This document shows, piece by piece, positions 44,704 to 53,692 of a DNA stretch of 64,000 bases. Source of the stretch: JAJFUI01 sp039698035 (GTDB taxonomy: Bacteria > Planctomycetota > Planctomycetia > Pirellulales > Thermoguttaceae). The stretch's first letter is position 1; the number at the start of each line of letters is the position of its first letter. The stretch lies in the NCBI GenBank assembly GCA_039698035.1, contig JBDKSW010000002.1:1-64000 (forward strand), given 5' to 3'. The position numbers and the translations under genes are program-made. Below the pieces are notes generated by a model. It was not told where the DNA came from. It saw only the letters and a program-made list of their open reading frames with translations, and ran no database searches.

Positions 44704-45390
44704 CTACAGGTTTCTGCAGCGTCTCACCTGGTCCCCCACATAGGGATTGGTCCGCCTCTCGTCGCCAACCGTGGTGGCCGGACCGTGACCGGGGAGCAGG
44801 ATCGTGGCATCAGGCAGTGTGAAAAGCTTGGAACGAATGCCGGCAACCAATTCGCGGGAATTGCCGTCGGCGAAATCCGTTCGGCCAACGCTGCCGGCGA
44901 AAATCACATCGCCCACGAAAACCACGGAGGACTGTTGGTCATCCCATCGATAGACAACGTGGCCCGGTGAATGGCCGGGAAGGGCCAACACCTGGAAGTC
45001 GATGCCAGCCGCCTTGTAGCGTTCGCCGTCGTTGACGCTCACGTCGGCCGGCGGGCTAATCACGGACAGCCCCATGGCGATCGACAGGTTTTGTCGTGCG
45101 TCGGTCAGTTTGGCAGCCTCCGCGGCCCCGATGACGATCTGGCACTCGGGCCATCGCGTCTTCAAGGCCGCATTGCCGCCAATGTGGTCAACGTGGCCAT
45201 GCGTATTCAAGACGGCTGCGGGCGTCAGGCGCCGCTGTTCCAAATGTTGGACGATCTTTTCCGGCTGAAGGCCTGGATCAATGACAACGCACTCCGAGTT
45301 GCCTGGAAGCCAGGCAATATAGGTATTTTGCTCAAGCGGGTGACTTAGGACGGTGATGATTTGCAGACCACACGATTGAAAATGGTTCAA
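44704..45390 (-). CDS. MBL-fold metallo-hydrolase, glyoxalase II-like (228 aa)
   Basis: Metal ligands are complete: NTHGHVDHIGG (HxHxDH), LPGHSPGHVVYR (His), VFVGDVIFAGSVGRTD (bridging Asp) and LLPGHGPATT (last His). The size fits the small MBL hydrolases related to glyoxalase II (hydroxyacylglutathione hydrolase-like). Substrate unknown. I prefer a TTG start at 45390, because GGAG lies 6 bases upstream of it and the next residues begin the conserved part. The longer ATG frame adds a random-looking Arg-rich stretch. It is divergent from DUF1571. Confidence 0.88.
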   Translation of the reverse strand: MNHFQSCGLQIITVLSHPLEQNTYIAWLPGNSECVVIDPGLQPEKIVQHLEQRRLTPAAVLNTHGHVDHIGGNAALKTRWPECQIVIGAAEAAKLTDARQNLSIAMGLSVISPPADVSVNDGERYKAAGIDFQVLALPGHSPGHVVYRWDDQQSSVVFVGDVIFAGSVGRTDFADGNSRELVAGIRSKLFTLPDATILLPGHGPATTVGDERRTNPYVGDQVRRCRNL

Positions 45391-45748
45391 GACGGACTCC
45401 GACAGTCGGTCTCTCGGCTCCCAGTCAATCTTGTGATGCCTTTGCCGACGCTCCGGCCGGCAACGCATCCGGGAAACTGGACTCCTCAGGAAACCGGAAA
45501 GTGATAAAATAAGACGGTTGTCAGTGGATGGGTTGCGTGAAGCGTATTTCAACGATTACGCAAACGAACCTTGTGTAAGCAAACATTGTAAATCCTACTG
45601 GCGGAATTTGCGATAAGGTCCAGGAGAGCTGGTGTCGTGGGCGGAAAAGTTGCCCGTCGCACTGGCCTGCTCGCAGCAGACGCGGCTTCTTGCCGCTCCG
45701 AACCATGAACCGGCAGGATGCCGTTTCTACGCTTAAGGAGTAACATTC
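45391..45748. other. Divergent gap (358 bases) between MBL and DUF1571 genes
   Basis: It holds the upstream regions of both genes. If the MBL protein starts at the ATG at 45468 instead, the gap is shorter. TAAGGAG near 45736 is the ribosome site of the DUF1571 gene. I saw no clear promoter pair and no gene. Confidence 0.35.
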
Positions 45749-46723
45749 ATGGCTTTTGGGATCTTCAGGACGCGGTATGGTGCGCCAGCCATGCTGACTT
45801 TCGCCGCACTCGTGGGACTGGTTGGGGCGTCCGTGGCTTTGGCCGCCAAGCCTGGCAGCCTGCTGCACCGTGACACAGCCAAGACAGACACTCCCCAGGC
45901 GGCCGCTAACGGGCAGGCATCGCCCGTGTCCGAGACCGCCCGGCGTCCCGCTTACCAAGTGGCCGACCGGTCGGAAGCTGCGGCAACCGCGTCCGCCGCG
46001 CCCATGCTGGGCCCTGGGGCCGCCAACGAGCATCCGTTGATGCCCGCCCTGCGTTGGGCCTACAGCGGGCTGAAGGACGTCGAGATGATCCGGGACTACT
46101 CGGCGACGATTGCCAAGCGCGAGCGTATTGGCGGCAAGGTCCGCGATTACGAATACATGTTCGTCAAGTTGCGACAGCATCCCTTCAGCGTCTACATGTG
46201 CTTTCTCGGCCCTGCCGAGCTGAAGGGTCAGGAAGTGATCTTCATTGACGGTCAGAACAACGGCAACATGTGGGCCCACGGCGCCGGCATCAAGAATACG
46301 ATGTTCGGCACGCTCTCGCTGAAGCCGGACGGACCGATCGCCATGAAGAATCAGCGTTATCCTCTGACCGAGCTGGGCATCCTCAACCTGACGCGGCGGT
46401 TGGCCGAAGTCGCCGAAAAGGACATCAAGTACGGCGAGTGCGAAGTGAAGTTTTATCCGGGCGCCAAGATCAACGGCCGGGTGTGCACCTGCATCGAGGT
46501 GATCCACCCAGTGCCCCGTCGCAACTTCCTCTTCCACATGGCGCAGATCTTTGTTGACAAAGAGCTGAATCTGCCGATCCGATACGCTTCGTACGACTGG
46601 CCGCGTGAAAAGGGCGGGAAGCCGGAGCTGCTCGAGGAGTACACGTATCTCAACTTGAAGCTCAACAACGGCTTCACTGACGCCGATTTCGACACCAGGA
46701 ACCCGAGCTACAAGTTCCGTTGA
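45749..46723 (+). CDS. DUF1571 family exported protein (324 aa)
   Basis: A signal peptide-like N-terminus (FAALVGLVGASVALA, about 17-32) is followed by a disordered Ala-rich linker and the DUF1571 domain (about 110-320): MIRDYSATIAKRERIGG, VKLRQHPFSVYMCFLG, ELKGQEVIFIDGQNNGNMWAH and ASYDWPREKGGKPELLEEY. It resembles LolA-like lipid carriers in general shape, but function is unknown. AAGGAG is a good ribosome site. Its stop overlaps the start of the PAP2 gene (TTGA), so the two are coupled. Confidence 0.88.
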   Translation: MAFGIFRTRYGAPAMLTFAALVGLVGASVALAAKPGSLLHRDTAKTDTPQAAANGQASPVSETARRPAYQVADRSEAAATASAAPMLGPGAANEHPLMPALRWAYSGLKDVEMIRDYSATIAKRERIGGKVRDYEYMFVKLRQHPFSVYMCFLGPAELKGQEVIFIDGQNNGNMWAHGAGIKNTMFGTLSLKPDGPIAMKNQRYPLTELGILNLTRRLAEVAEKDIKYGECEVKFYPGAKINGRVCTCIEVIHPVPRRNFLFHMAQIFVDKELNLPIRYASYDWPREKGGKPELLEEYTYLNLKLNNGFTDADFDTRNPSYKFR

Positions 46724-47487
46724 TTAGACCATTCGTGAAGCTCGCATCCGTCGTCCAGCGCCCCGCCGTCCTGATCCCGGCGGTGGCGCTGGCTGCGTTG
46801 ATGGCCGCCTTCTGGTGCTGGAAAGACCTGGACCCGGCGCTCGCCCGGCAGTTCGTGTCTGGCCAGTCGGCCGGGCATCACCTTGCCGCCCAGTGGCCGT
46901 TGAAAGAGGCCCAGCCTTGGCAAGCTCTTTACCGATGGGGCGTCTATCCCGCCTGGCTTCTTGGCGGCGGCGGCGCGGCCGTCTGCCTGGCAGGCTTCGT
47001 TTGGCCCTCGCTGAAGCGATGGCGCGCCGCTGGACTATTCTACGCCCTGCTGCTGCTGTTGGGACCTGGCCTGATCGTCAACGTCCTCTGCAAGCCCTAT
47101 TGGAAACGGCCCAGACCGCGCGACACGGCCGAGGTCGTCCGAGTCGACGGCTTGCGCCCCTTCGTGCCCGTGGGGCAGCGAGGTCGCATTCACGAGGACC
47201 GCTCGTTTCCGAGCGGCCATGCGGCCATGGCCTTCTATCTGATGGCCCCGGCGTTTGTCCTTTACCGGCGAAGGCGGCGACTGGCGGCCGCTTTTTTGAT
47301 TCTCGGTCTGACGTACGGCAGTATCATGGGCGCCGCCCGGATCGTCGCCGGCGGGCATTTCGCCACCGATGTGCTCGGTGCATGCGGCGTCATCTACTTC
47401 ACCGCGTTGGCGCTTTCCGTGCCGTTTCACTTCGGGCAGGAACCGGCGGCGAGCCCGAACGCTGCGATTGCAGCGACTTCGACTTGA
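46720..47487 (+). CDS. PAP2-family phosphatase, membrane-bound (255 aa)
   Basis: The three PAP2 motifs are present: KPYWKRPRPRD (KxxxxxxRP), SFPSGHAAMAF (PSGH) and ARIVAGGHFATDVLG (RxxxxxHxxxD). About six membrane helices surround them. Known members dephosphorylate undecaprenyl pyrophosphate or phosphatidic acid at the inner membrane. The start is a TTG overlapping the DUF1571 stop; a GTG at 46735 is possible. No separate ribosome site is visible, consistent with coupling. Confidence 0.88.
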   Translation: MIRPFVKLASVVQRPAVLIPAVALAALMAAFWCWKDLDPALARQFVSGQSAGHHLAAQWPLKEAQPWQALYRWGVYPAWLLGGGGAAVCLAGFVWPSLKRWRAAGLFYALLLLLGPGLIVNVLCKPYWKRPRPRDTAEVVRVDGLRPFVPVGQRGRIHEDRSFPSGHAAMAFYLMAPAFVLYRRRRRLAAAFLILGLTYGSIMGAARIVAGGHFATDVLGACGVIYFTALALSVPFHFGQEPAASPNAAIAATST

Positions 47488-47562
47488 GGTTGCCGCCAAT
47501 GCCGCGTCGTTGCAGAGGCCGCGACCGTTCGGCCCGCTCCGGCCCCGAGGGCAACTCCTGGA

Positions 47563-48354
47563 CTACTTGGCGTTGTCGTTGGCGTTGACGCCCGGGTGGA
47601 ACACTTCGTGGCAATCGTCGCAGCTTTTCGTCAGTTTCTTCATCGCCTCTGCGGCGGCCGGCTCGTTCTTCTTGTGAATCGCCGCGTTCAACTCGGCGGC
47701 GCAGTCCCGCATCGCGGCCGAAAACTTGAACCACTGCTCGGCTTGCTCCGGCTTCGTGGTGGCCGAAAGATCGGGCATTGCTGCCTGGGCGATCGTTGCG
47801 ATGACGGCCGTATAGCCTGTCGTATCCTTCGCCTTCTTCTCGAACTTCGTCGGCTTGATATTCTGCTTCAGCCGGGTGTTCACCAACGGCACTTGCTTCA
47901 TCAGCTCGGGCAGCGAGGCCGCCTTTTCCCACTTCAGCGCGCGATCGACCTTCAACTGGCCCTTGGCGGCCTGCCGCAGTGAAGCGACGGCCTTCTTTGC
48001 CGAGCCGAAGTCCTTGGTGGCCGCCAGATCGCCGGCCGCCTTCATCACCGCGGCCGCGGAAGCCTGGTACTTGTTCTCCTGGTCATGCAGGCCCAGGGCC
48101 AACGCGATGACAATCAGCGTGTTCGCGTCCTTGGCAATCTTTTCCTTGCCATCTTGATACGCTTCTTCGTCGGCGACGATCTTCTCCAGCCCCTTGAGGT
48201 ACTGGTCGGCTTGACGCACCAGATCGTCCGACGGGGCGAACGTGGAGACCTTCGGCGCCGGCGGCGGATCGCCTGCCTTGCAGAGGGCGGTTTCCAGGAG
48301 GCAAACGACTGTCATCAACGTGGCAATGGCAAACAAGCGAGGCTTCGGCAACAT
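47563..48354 (-). CDS. Secreted cytochrome c-like protein with one CxxCH site (263 aa)
   Basis: A signal peptide (1-25) is followed by a helical, Lys/Ala-rich body and a C-terminal heme-binding site SCDDCHEVFHPG. The site near the C-terminus and the four-helix character fit a cytochrome c'-like fold (class II), although the N-terminal part is longer than usual. Two helical repeats (about 35-140 and 150-250) may be present. AAGGAG lies 7 bases before the ATG. No other redox gene lies nearby, so its electron partner is unknown. Confidence 0.78.
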   Translation of the reverse strand: MLPKPRLFAIATLMTVVCLLETALCKAGDPPPAPKVSTFAPSDDLVRQADQYLKGLEKIVADEEAYQDGKEKIAKDANTLIVIALALGLHDQENKYQASAAAVMKAAGDLAATKDFGSAKKAVASLRQAAKGQLKVDRALKWEKAASLPELMKQVPLVNTRLKQNIKPTKFEKKAKDTTGYTAVIATIAQAAMPDLSATTKPEQAEQWFKFSAAMRDCAAELNAAIHKKNEPAAAEAMKKLTKSCDDCHEVFHPGVNANDNAK

Positions 48355-48611
48355 CGAGTTCTCCTTGAAGGCGTGACCGACAGGTGATACGAAGTCCAGC
48401 GGTGACCGAAGCTTCGGTCGGGGTGGGTGGTGCGGCCGCTGGATGCCGCATAGCGTTCAAACCATTGCCTAATCTGGCACACGGCCGGCCGGCTGTCAAG
48501 AGTCGCTGCGATGCCCATCCCTACCCATACCGTGCCGCGACCGTTACAATGCGGCTGTTTTCATTCACGGCTCCCAAACAGCGCCCCGCAATGGGGTTGC
48601 GAGGAAAGGCG

Positions 48612-49679
48612 ATGGCCAAAGCGACCTACAAAGATGCTGGCGTGGATCTCGACGTGTACCGGCAGGCGATGGCCCGGTTGCCGCGTCTGCTGGGCAAGAC
48701 GTACACGCCCCGGGTCATGCCGTTGGATGGCGGGTTCGCCGGCCTCTTCCAGCTCGATTTTCCCAATCGGCTCTTCGCACGCCGCTACAAGGACCCTGTC
48801 TTGGTCTCGTGCACCGACGGCGTCGGGACCAAGCTGAAGGTGGCCGTGGCGGCTGGCCGTCATAGCACCGTGGGCATTGATCTGGTCGCCATGAGCGTCA
48901 ACGATGCCCTGTGTTGCGGGGCCGAGCCGCTCTTTTTCCTCGACTACGTAGCTATGCCCAAGGACGATCCGACGCTGCTGGAGCAGATCGTCAGCGGTAT
49001 TGTCGAGGGCTGCATTCAGGCCGACTGCGCCCTGCTGGGCGGCGAGACGGCCATCCTGCCCGACATCTACGCCCCGGGCGACTACGACCTGGCCGGCTTC
49101 TGCGTCGGCGTGGCCGAGAAGCATCGCGTGATCGACGGCCGGGCGATCGAGCCGGAGGATGTCGTGATCGGGGTGGCTTCGACCGGGCTGCACTCGAACG
49201 GGTTCAGCCTTGCGCGAAAGATCGCCTTCGACATCGGCGGCCATCGGGTGACGGACCACCTCGATGAGCTCGGCGAGACAGTCGGCGACGCGCTTCTGCG
49301 TCCCACGCAAATCTACGTGCGCCCCATCCGCAGCGTGCTGGCCTATTACCGCGTGAAGAGCGTCGTGCATGGAATTGCCCATATCACGGGCGGCGGCCTG
49401 TGCGAAAACCTCGAACGCATCTTGCCCGACGGAATCCAAGTGGTGATCGAACGCGGCAGTTGGCCCATTCCGCCCGTGTTTACCTGGCTCCAGCGTCTTG
49501 GCGAGGTCGATCAGGCCGAGATGGACCAGGTCTTCAACATGGGCGTCGGGCTGGTGCTGGTCGTGGCCCCGTTCTACGCCGAGAGTGTCCGAGCCAAGCT
49601 GGCCCGAGCGGGTCTCGACAATTGGGTGATCGGCCGCGTGCGAAAAGGCAAGCGAAGCGTCGTGTGGGGGAAGAAGTAG
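48612..49679 (+). CDS. purM: Phosphoribosylformylglycinamidine cyclo-ligase (355 aa)
   Basis: AIR synthetase blocks: YKDAGVDLDVYRQA, VSCTDGVGTKLKVA, MSVNDALCCGAEPLFFLDYVAM, LLGGETAILPD, GVASTGLHSNGFSLAR, THITGGG-like HITGGGLCENLERILP and DQVFNMGVGLVLVV. It makes AIR from FGAM with ATP in purine synthesis. Length is typical. AGGAAAGG precedes the ATG at 48612 (MAKATYKDAG); the longer open frame upstream is random. It is not in a pur operon here. Confidence 0.95.
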   Translation: MAKATYKDAGVDLDVYRQAMARLPRLLGKTYTPRVMPLDGGFAGLFQLDFPNRLFARRYKDPVLVSCTDGVGTKLKVAVAAGRHSTVGIDLVAMSVNDALCCGAEPLFFLDYVAMPKDDPTLLEQIVSGIVEGCIQADCALLGGETAILPDIYAPGDYDLAGFCVGVAEKHRVIDGRAIEPEDVVIGVASTGLHSNGFSLARKIAFDIGGHRVTDHLDELGETVGDALLRPTQIYVRPIRSVLAYYRVKSVVHGIAHITGGGLCENLERILPDGIQVVIERGSWPIPPVFTWLQRLGEVDQAEMDQVFNMGVGLVLVVAPFYAESVRAKLARAGLDNWVIGRVRKGKRSVVWGKK

Positions 49680-49697
49680 CGGACCCCCGCGCTCTCG

Positions 49698-50261
49698 TCA
49701 CGCCGAAAGGCCCGCGGCGCCCATAAGCAACTCCAGATAGCTGCGATGCTCGGCGCCGACGAGGCCCAACGACTCGGCTAGCGACAGGATGTTCTCTCTG
49801 GCGGCGTCCACCTGCTCGGCGTCGGCAATCAGTTCCAGTTCCATGAACGGGCCGAGCCCTTCGACCTGGTCGAGCGAACCTTCGACGTTGCGGCCTTGCC
49901 AGACGATGGTCGCCTTGCGACGCGATTTACGCACCTCGCCGACAGGGCGGAACCCGATCGCGTCGAGCAATTGAAACCAGGCTGGGAAACCGGCCTCCTC
50001 GGTTGCAAGCGGCAACTCGATCTCCTGCCGCGTCTTGGTCGTCAGATCGATCTTTGGGCCCTTATAGGTGATGAAGAACCGCTCGCCTTTCCGACGCAGC
50101 CTCAAGGCCTCGTCGGTCTGAGCGAAATCACGCGATGGGTGCGCGAAATACACATCCACCTCCCGCTCTGGCGCGGAGATTGTCGCCCCAATCGCCCGAA
50201 GCTGGGTTTCCAATTTGGCCAAGCCGGCCACCGGGAACTTCATCTCGACTTCGTATTGCAT
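49698..50261 (-). CDS. CYTH-domain protein, class IV adenylate cyclase/CyaB-like (187 aa)
   Basis: The CYTH signature ExExK appears as YEVEMKFP at the start. Further pieces are ALRLRRKGERFFITYKGPK, TRQEIELPL, FMELELIAD and the C-terminal SYLELLMG. The size is that of CyaB-like proteins, which bind triphosphates; members range from adenylate cyclase to thiamine triphosphatase and tripolyphosphatase. The substrate cannot be assigned. I start at ATG 50261; no good ribosome site is present, and a second ATG at 50333 is possible. Its start is 77 bases from the nnrE stop. Confidence 0.85.
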   Translation of the reverse strand: MQYEVEMKFPVAGLAKLETQLRAIGATISAPEREVDVYFAHPSRDFAQTDEALRLRRKGERFFITYKGPKIDLTTKTRQEIELPLATEEAGFPAWFQLLDAIGFRPVGEVRKSRRKATIVWQGRNVEGSLDQVEGLGPFMELELIADAEQVDAARENILSLAESLGLVGAEHRSYLELLMGAAGLSA

Positions 50262-50338
50262 GTCAGTATTCGAGGCGTTTGTGAGTGTGAGGGCCACGCG
50301 ATCAATGTCTGCAAAACGCTTGCGAAACCCCATGTTCG

Positions 50339-51028
50339 CTAGCAGTTCACGCACCTTTCCACCAGCTTGCGAGGCACGCCAATGTCGAGCACTCGGACGC
50401 GACCAATAGACTCGGCCGCCTCGGCCGTCGCGAAGCCGACCTTGGACGCGGCGAACGTGCAGGTCTCGACGGCGCGGATGGTGTGGCGCGCGGGCCGTCC
50501 CGTGTCGCAGTCCAAGCCGCTCGGAAGGTCGATGGCCAACTTGGGCGCGGCGCTCGCGTTCAGCTGGTCGATCACGGCGTCCAACGGCGGGCGAGGTTCG
50601 CCCCGGGCGCCGGTTCCCAGCAAGGCGTCGACGATCCACGCCGCTCCGTCAAGGTGCCGCGTCAACCGGGCCGCGTCATGCCTTGCACCGAAGACCTCGA
50701 TCGGGACATCCGTTTTCGCCAGGATACGATAGTTCGCGGCAGCATCGCCGGTCAGTTCCTCCGGCTCGGCCCAAAGCAGTACCCGAGGCCTGAAACCACG
50801 GAGATCGAGGTGTCGCGCCAGCACGAACCCGTCGCCTGCGTTGTTTCCCTTGCCGCAGCAGATGGCGACCTCGCCGGCGATACCCAGCTCGCAAAGCACG
50901 TCGGCCACGCCTCGCCCGGCGTTTTCCATCAGCACCAGGCCCGAAAAACCATATTCCTCGGTCGCGAGGCGGTCGACAAGCCGCGATTGCTCGCGCGTCA
51001 GCGGTGGCAACGTGGGCAGGTGGCTCAT
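50339..51028 (-). CDS. nnrE: NAD(P)H-hydrate epimerase (229 aa)
   Basis: The YjeF N-terminal fold is clear: MENAGRGVADVLCE, CCGKGNNAGDGFVLARHL (nucleotide loop), WIVDALLGTGARGEPRPP and AIDLPSGLDCDTG. It interconverts the R and S forms of hydrated NAD(P)H so that the dehydratase NnrD can repair both. Only the epimerase is present; no dehydratase domain is fused or adjacent. It precedes the CYTH gene on the same strand. Confidence 0.92.
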   Translation of the reverse strand: MSHLPTLPPLTREQSRLVDRLATEEYGFSGLVLMENAGRGVADVLCELGIAGEVAICCGKGNNAGDGFVLARHLDLRGFRPRVLLWAEPEELTGDAAANYRILAKTDVPIEVFGARHDAARLTRHLDGAAWIVDALLGTGARGEPRPPLDAVIDQLNASAAPKLAIDLPSGLDCDTGRPARHTIRAVETCTFAASKVGFATAEAAESIGRVRVLDIGVPRKLVERCVNC

Positions 51029-51110
51029 GGTCTTTGGTTTTCCCCGAGCCCCCTCTTGGCACAGCGGGGGCAAGATTTGCACGCTATTCTAGCACCTTGG
51101 GCCAGCGAGT

Positions 51111-51116
51111 ATAATG
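51111..51116 (+). promoter_or_regulatory. TATAAT -10 hexamer upstream of the FmdB gene
   Basis: A perfect TATAAT lies 26 bases before the FmdB-type start. The nearest TTGCAC is 27 bases upstream, too far for a normal -35, so only the -10 is supported. Confidence 0.35.
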
Positions 51117-51141
51117 GGCCGAAACCCTGGAGGAATGGCGG

Positions 51142-51363
51142 ATGCCGATCTACGAGTATGCCTGTTTGGATTGTGGCCGGGAGTTCGAGGAACTGGTTCG
51201 GGGGACGGAACAGCCGGCCTGCCCCGCTTGTGGTCACCGCCGGGTGGAACGGCAGATGAGCGTTTCGTCCGGGCACGTGACCGGCGGCGGCTCGGCCTGC
51301 CCGGCGCGCGACGTTTGCGGTTCGTCGCACTGCTGCGGCCCGAACTGCCACATGGGCCACTAA
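51142..51363 (+). CDS. FmdB-type zinc ribbon protein (73 aa)
   Basis: It starts MPIYEYACLDCGREFE, with CLDC and CPACGHRR as the two knuckles of the FmdB zinc ribbon. A Cys/His-rich tail (CPARDVCGSSHCCGPNCHMGH) could bind another metal. Its function is regulatory in some bacteria but unknown here. GGAGG lies 13 bases upstream of the ATG at 51142, somewhat far. Confidence 0.85.
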   Translation: MPIYEYACLDCGREFEELVRGTEQPACPACGHRRVERQMSVSSGHVTGGGSACPARDVCGSSHCCGPNCHMGH

Positions 51364-51382
51364 CCGCCAAGGACTGTCGCCC

Positions 51383-51622
51383 ATGCTTTCCGACACACAC
51401 GCCGACGCCGAACGTGTGCAGATCGAGTTGCTGCGTCGGATGACCGGCGCCGGCCGAATCGCTCGCTTGCGATCGCTGAGCTCGCTGGTCATCGGCCTGT
51501 CGCGCAAGGCCGTCGCCAAAGCGAACCCGCAATTGGACGAAGACGCCGTGAACATCCTGTGGATCGAGCACGCCTACGGCAAGAGTCTCGCGGCAAAAGT
51601 TCGCAATTACCGGCCGAGGTGA
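51383..51622 (+). CDS. Small helical protein paired with a nucleotidyltransferase (79 aa)
   Basis: The protein is mostly helical: ERVQIELLRRMTGAGRIAR, LSSLVIGLSRKAVAKANP and NILWIEHAYGKSLAAKVRNY. I recall similar small proteins directly before AbiEii-like or DUF6036-type nucleotidyltransferases in many planctomycete and cyanobacterial genomes, but I cannot name the family. Its stop is 2 bases before the start of the next gene, so the two are co-translated. This layout is compatible with a toxin-antitoxin type pair, though that is inference. ATG with a weak ribosome site. Confidence 0.7.
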   Translation: MLSDTHADAERVQIELLRRMTGAGRIARLRSLSSLVIGLSRKAVAKANPQLDEDAVNILWIEHAYGKSLAAKVRNYRPR

Positions 51623-51624
51623 TC

Positions 51625-52218
51625 ATGCAAACGCCCGATGCATTGACCGCGGTGCTTCCCGTAGTTGCGGAATTGCAGCGGCTGGAAGTCGAATATTACG
51701 TTTGCGGATCTCTGGCCTCCACGTTTTATGGGATGCCTCGCGCCACAACGGATGTTGATCTGGTTGCCGCATTGTCGCCATCGCATGCCGACCCGTTGAC
51801 GTCCACGTTGCAGAAACAGTATTACGTCGACAGACGAATGATCCTGGAGGCGATCGCTCAAAAGTCGTGTTTCAATGTGATTCACTTGCCCACCGGCTTC
51901 AAGGTGGACGTTTTCGTCCCCAAGGATCGTCATTATGACAGAATGGCGATGGGGCGGGCCCAAGAGAACGTTCTCGACGATACGCAACCGGCATTGCGAT
52001 TTTGCTTGCCATCGGCCGAAGACGTGGTGTTGAGCAAGTTGGAATGGTATCGTCTGGGCGATGAGATTTCCGACCGGCAATGGACCGACATTCTGGGAGT
52101 GCTGAAGATTCAGGCCAAACAGCTGGATCGACAGTATCTCAGCAAGTCGGCAGCCGAATTGGGCGTGGCCGACCTGTTGGCCAAGGCGATGGCGGAAGTC
52201 GAACGGTTTGGGTATTAG
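51625..52218 (+). CDS. Nucleotidyltransferase-fold protein (197 aa)
   Basis: The minimal NTase motif is present: CGSLASTFYGMPRATTDVDLV (GS...DxD; shown is the core, with GS near residue 29 and DVD near 43), then KVDVFVPK as the third acidic position. The C-terminal part is helical. It resembles AbiEii/DUF6036-type proteins. Known relatives in toxin-antitoxin systems transfer nucleotides to tRNAs. Start at 51625, right behind the small protein gene (2-base gap). No mobile element lies nearby. Confidence 0.78.
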   Translation: MQTPDALTAVLPVVAELQRLEVEYYVCGSLASTFYGMPRATTDVDLVAALSPSHADPLTSTLQKQYYVDRRMILEAIAQKSCFNVIHLPTGFKVDVFVPKDRHYDRMAMGRAQENVLDDTQPALRFCLPSAEDVVLSKLEWYRLGDEISDRQWTDILGVLKIQAKQLDRQYLSKSAAELGVADLLAKAMAEVERFGY

Positions 52219-52301
52219 CCTTTCGCCCGGTCCTCGACCGCCGGACTCGGCGCGTGTAAAATGACCGCTCGTCCGTTTCATCTCCTGTCCTTTCGAGCAT
52301 C

Positions 52302-53420
52302 ATGATGTCAGAACATTGGCTGGCCGACCGCACCCGTTTGTTCGACGCCTCGGGCATTCGCAAAGTCTTCGATCTGGGCGCCAAACTGAAGGACCCGATC
52401 AACCTTTCGATCGGCCAGCCGGACTTCGACGTGCCCGAGCCGGTTCGTCGGGCGGCGATCAACGCCATCGAGGACCACAAGAACGGGTACTCGCTGACCC
52501 AAGGAGCGCCTGCACTGCGTGACAAGCTCGACGCCCAGGTTCGCCGCGCATATGGCCACGACGATCGCGAGCTGTTCGTCACGTGCGGCACCAGCGGCGG
52601 CCTAATGCTGGCCCTCATGGTGCTCGTCAACCCGGGCGACGAGGTGATTGTTTTCGATCCGAACTTCGTGATGTACGACTCGCTGTCGGCCGTCGTCGGC
52701 GGCAAGGTCGTCTATGTCGATACCTATCCGAACTTCCAAATCGACCTGAATCGGCTGGCCGACGCCATCACGCCACGCACCAAGGCAATCATCTTCAACA
52801 GCCCGGCCAATCCGACTGGCGTGGTGGCCAACGAAGAGACGGTCCGCGGCATTGCCGAGTTGGCCGCCAAGCGAAACGTCGTCCTCATTAGCGACGAAAT
52901 CTATCGAGCGTTTTGCTACGACGGGCCGTTCGTCTCGCCGGCCAAGTACAACCCGCAGACCGTAGTTGTCGATGGCTTCAGCAAGAGCTACGGGATGCCG
53001 GGCTGGCGGCTCGGTTTTGCGCACGGCCCCTCGGCCATTATCCACGAGATGCTCAAGCTCCAGCAGTACAGCTTCGTCTGTGCGCCGCATCCGCTGCAAT
53101 GGGCCGGGGCCGCTGCGATGGACCTCGACATGGCGCCTTATGTCGACGCCTATCGTCGCAAGCGCGACCGGATCGTCATCGGGCTGGCCGAGGACTACGA
53201 ACTCGAAATGCCTGGCGGCGCGTTTTACGCTTTTCCGAAGCTCCCCTGGGGCACCGGCATGGAGTTTGTCACGCAGGCGATCGAGCAGTATCAACTGCTC
53301 ATCATTCCTGGCAACGTCTTCAGCCGCCGGGACACGCACTTCCGCATTTCCTATGCGGCCCCCGACGCCGTCATCGACCGCGGGATCGAGGCGCTCCGAA
53401 AGCTGGCCAAAAGGAAGTAG
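52302..53420 (+). CDS. PLP-dependent class I/II aminotransferase (372 aa)
   Basis: Typical fold-type I blocks: NLSIGQPDFDVPEPVRRAA, TCGTSGGLMLAL, IIFNSPANPTGVV, LISDEIYRAFCYDG (PLP Asp and Tyr), VVDGFSKSYGMPGWRLG (Schiff-base Lys) and FRISYAAPD with the carboxylate-binding Arg. It is close to aspartate or aromatic aminotransferases of the AspC-like type. The amino acid cannot be predicted safely. Two ATG codons (52302, 52305) compete. It stands alone. Confidence 0.9.
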   Translation: MMSEHWLADRTRLFDASGIRKVFDLGAKLKDPINLSIGQPDFDVPEPVRRAAINAIEDHKNGYSLTQGAPALRDKLDAQVRRAYGHDDRELFVTCGTSGGLMLALMVLVNPGDEVIVFDPNFVMYDSLSAVVGGKVVYVDTYPNFQIDLNRLADAITPRTKAIIFNSPANPTGVVANEETVRGIAELAAKRNVVLISDEIYRAFCYDGPFVSPAKYNPQTVVVDGFSKSYGMPGWRLGFAHGPSAIIHEMLKLQQYSFVCAPHPLQWAGAAAMDLDMAPYVDAYRRKRDRIVIGLAEDYELEMPGGAFYAFPKLPWGTGMEFVTQAIEQYQLLIIPGNVFSRRDTHFRISYAAPDAVIDRGIEALRKLAKRK

Positions 53421-53692
53421 GCGACCCGCGAATCGCCGGTCGTTTGGCAAGCCGTGCTTTCGCATCGGCTTCGTCGTCAATGCCGCTCGCGCAACGCTCG
53501 TTACAAACTCGTTGCGCGGTCTTGGCCCGCCGCGCGTTAGAATCTTGCGTGCGCTGCGTTCGTCCGAGTGTTGCCGGGGCGAAGCCACGGGAGAAACAGC
53601 ACCCTTGTCAGCCTCGATGTTCTGGCGGAGCAGCCATTCCAAGTTTCTGTCCATGGCACCCAATACGTGCCCACTATGGAAAGGGTGGTCTC

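Noticed and set aside
51078..51116. Complete promoter TTGCAC/TATAAT before the FmdB gene
   Set aside because: The two hexamers are 27 bases apart, too far for sigma-70; only the -10 is kept.
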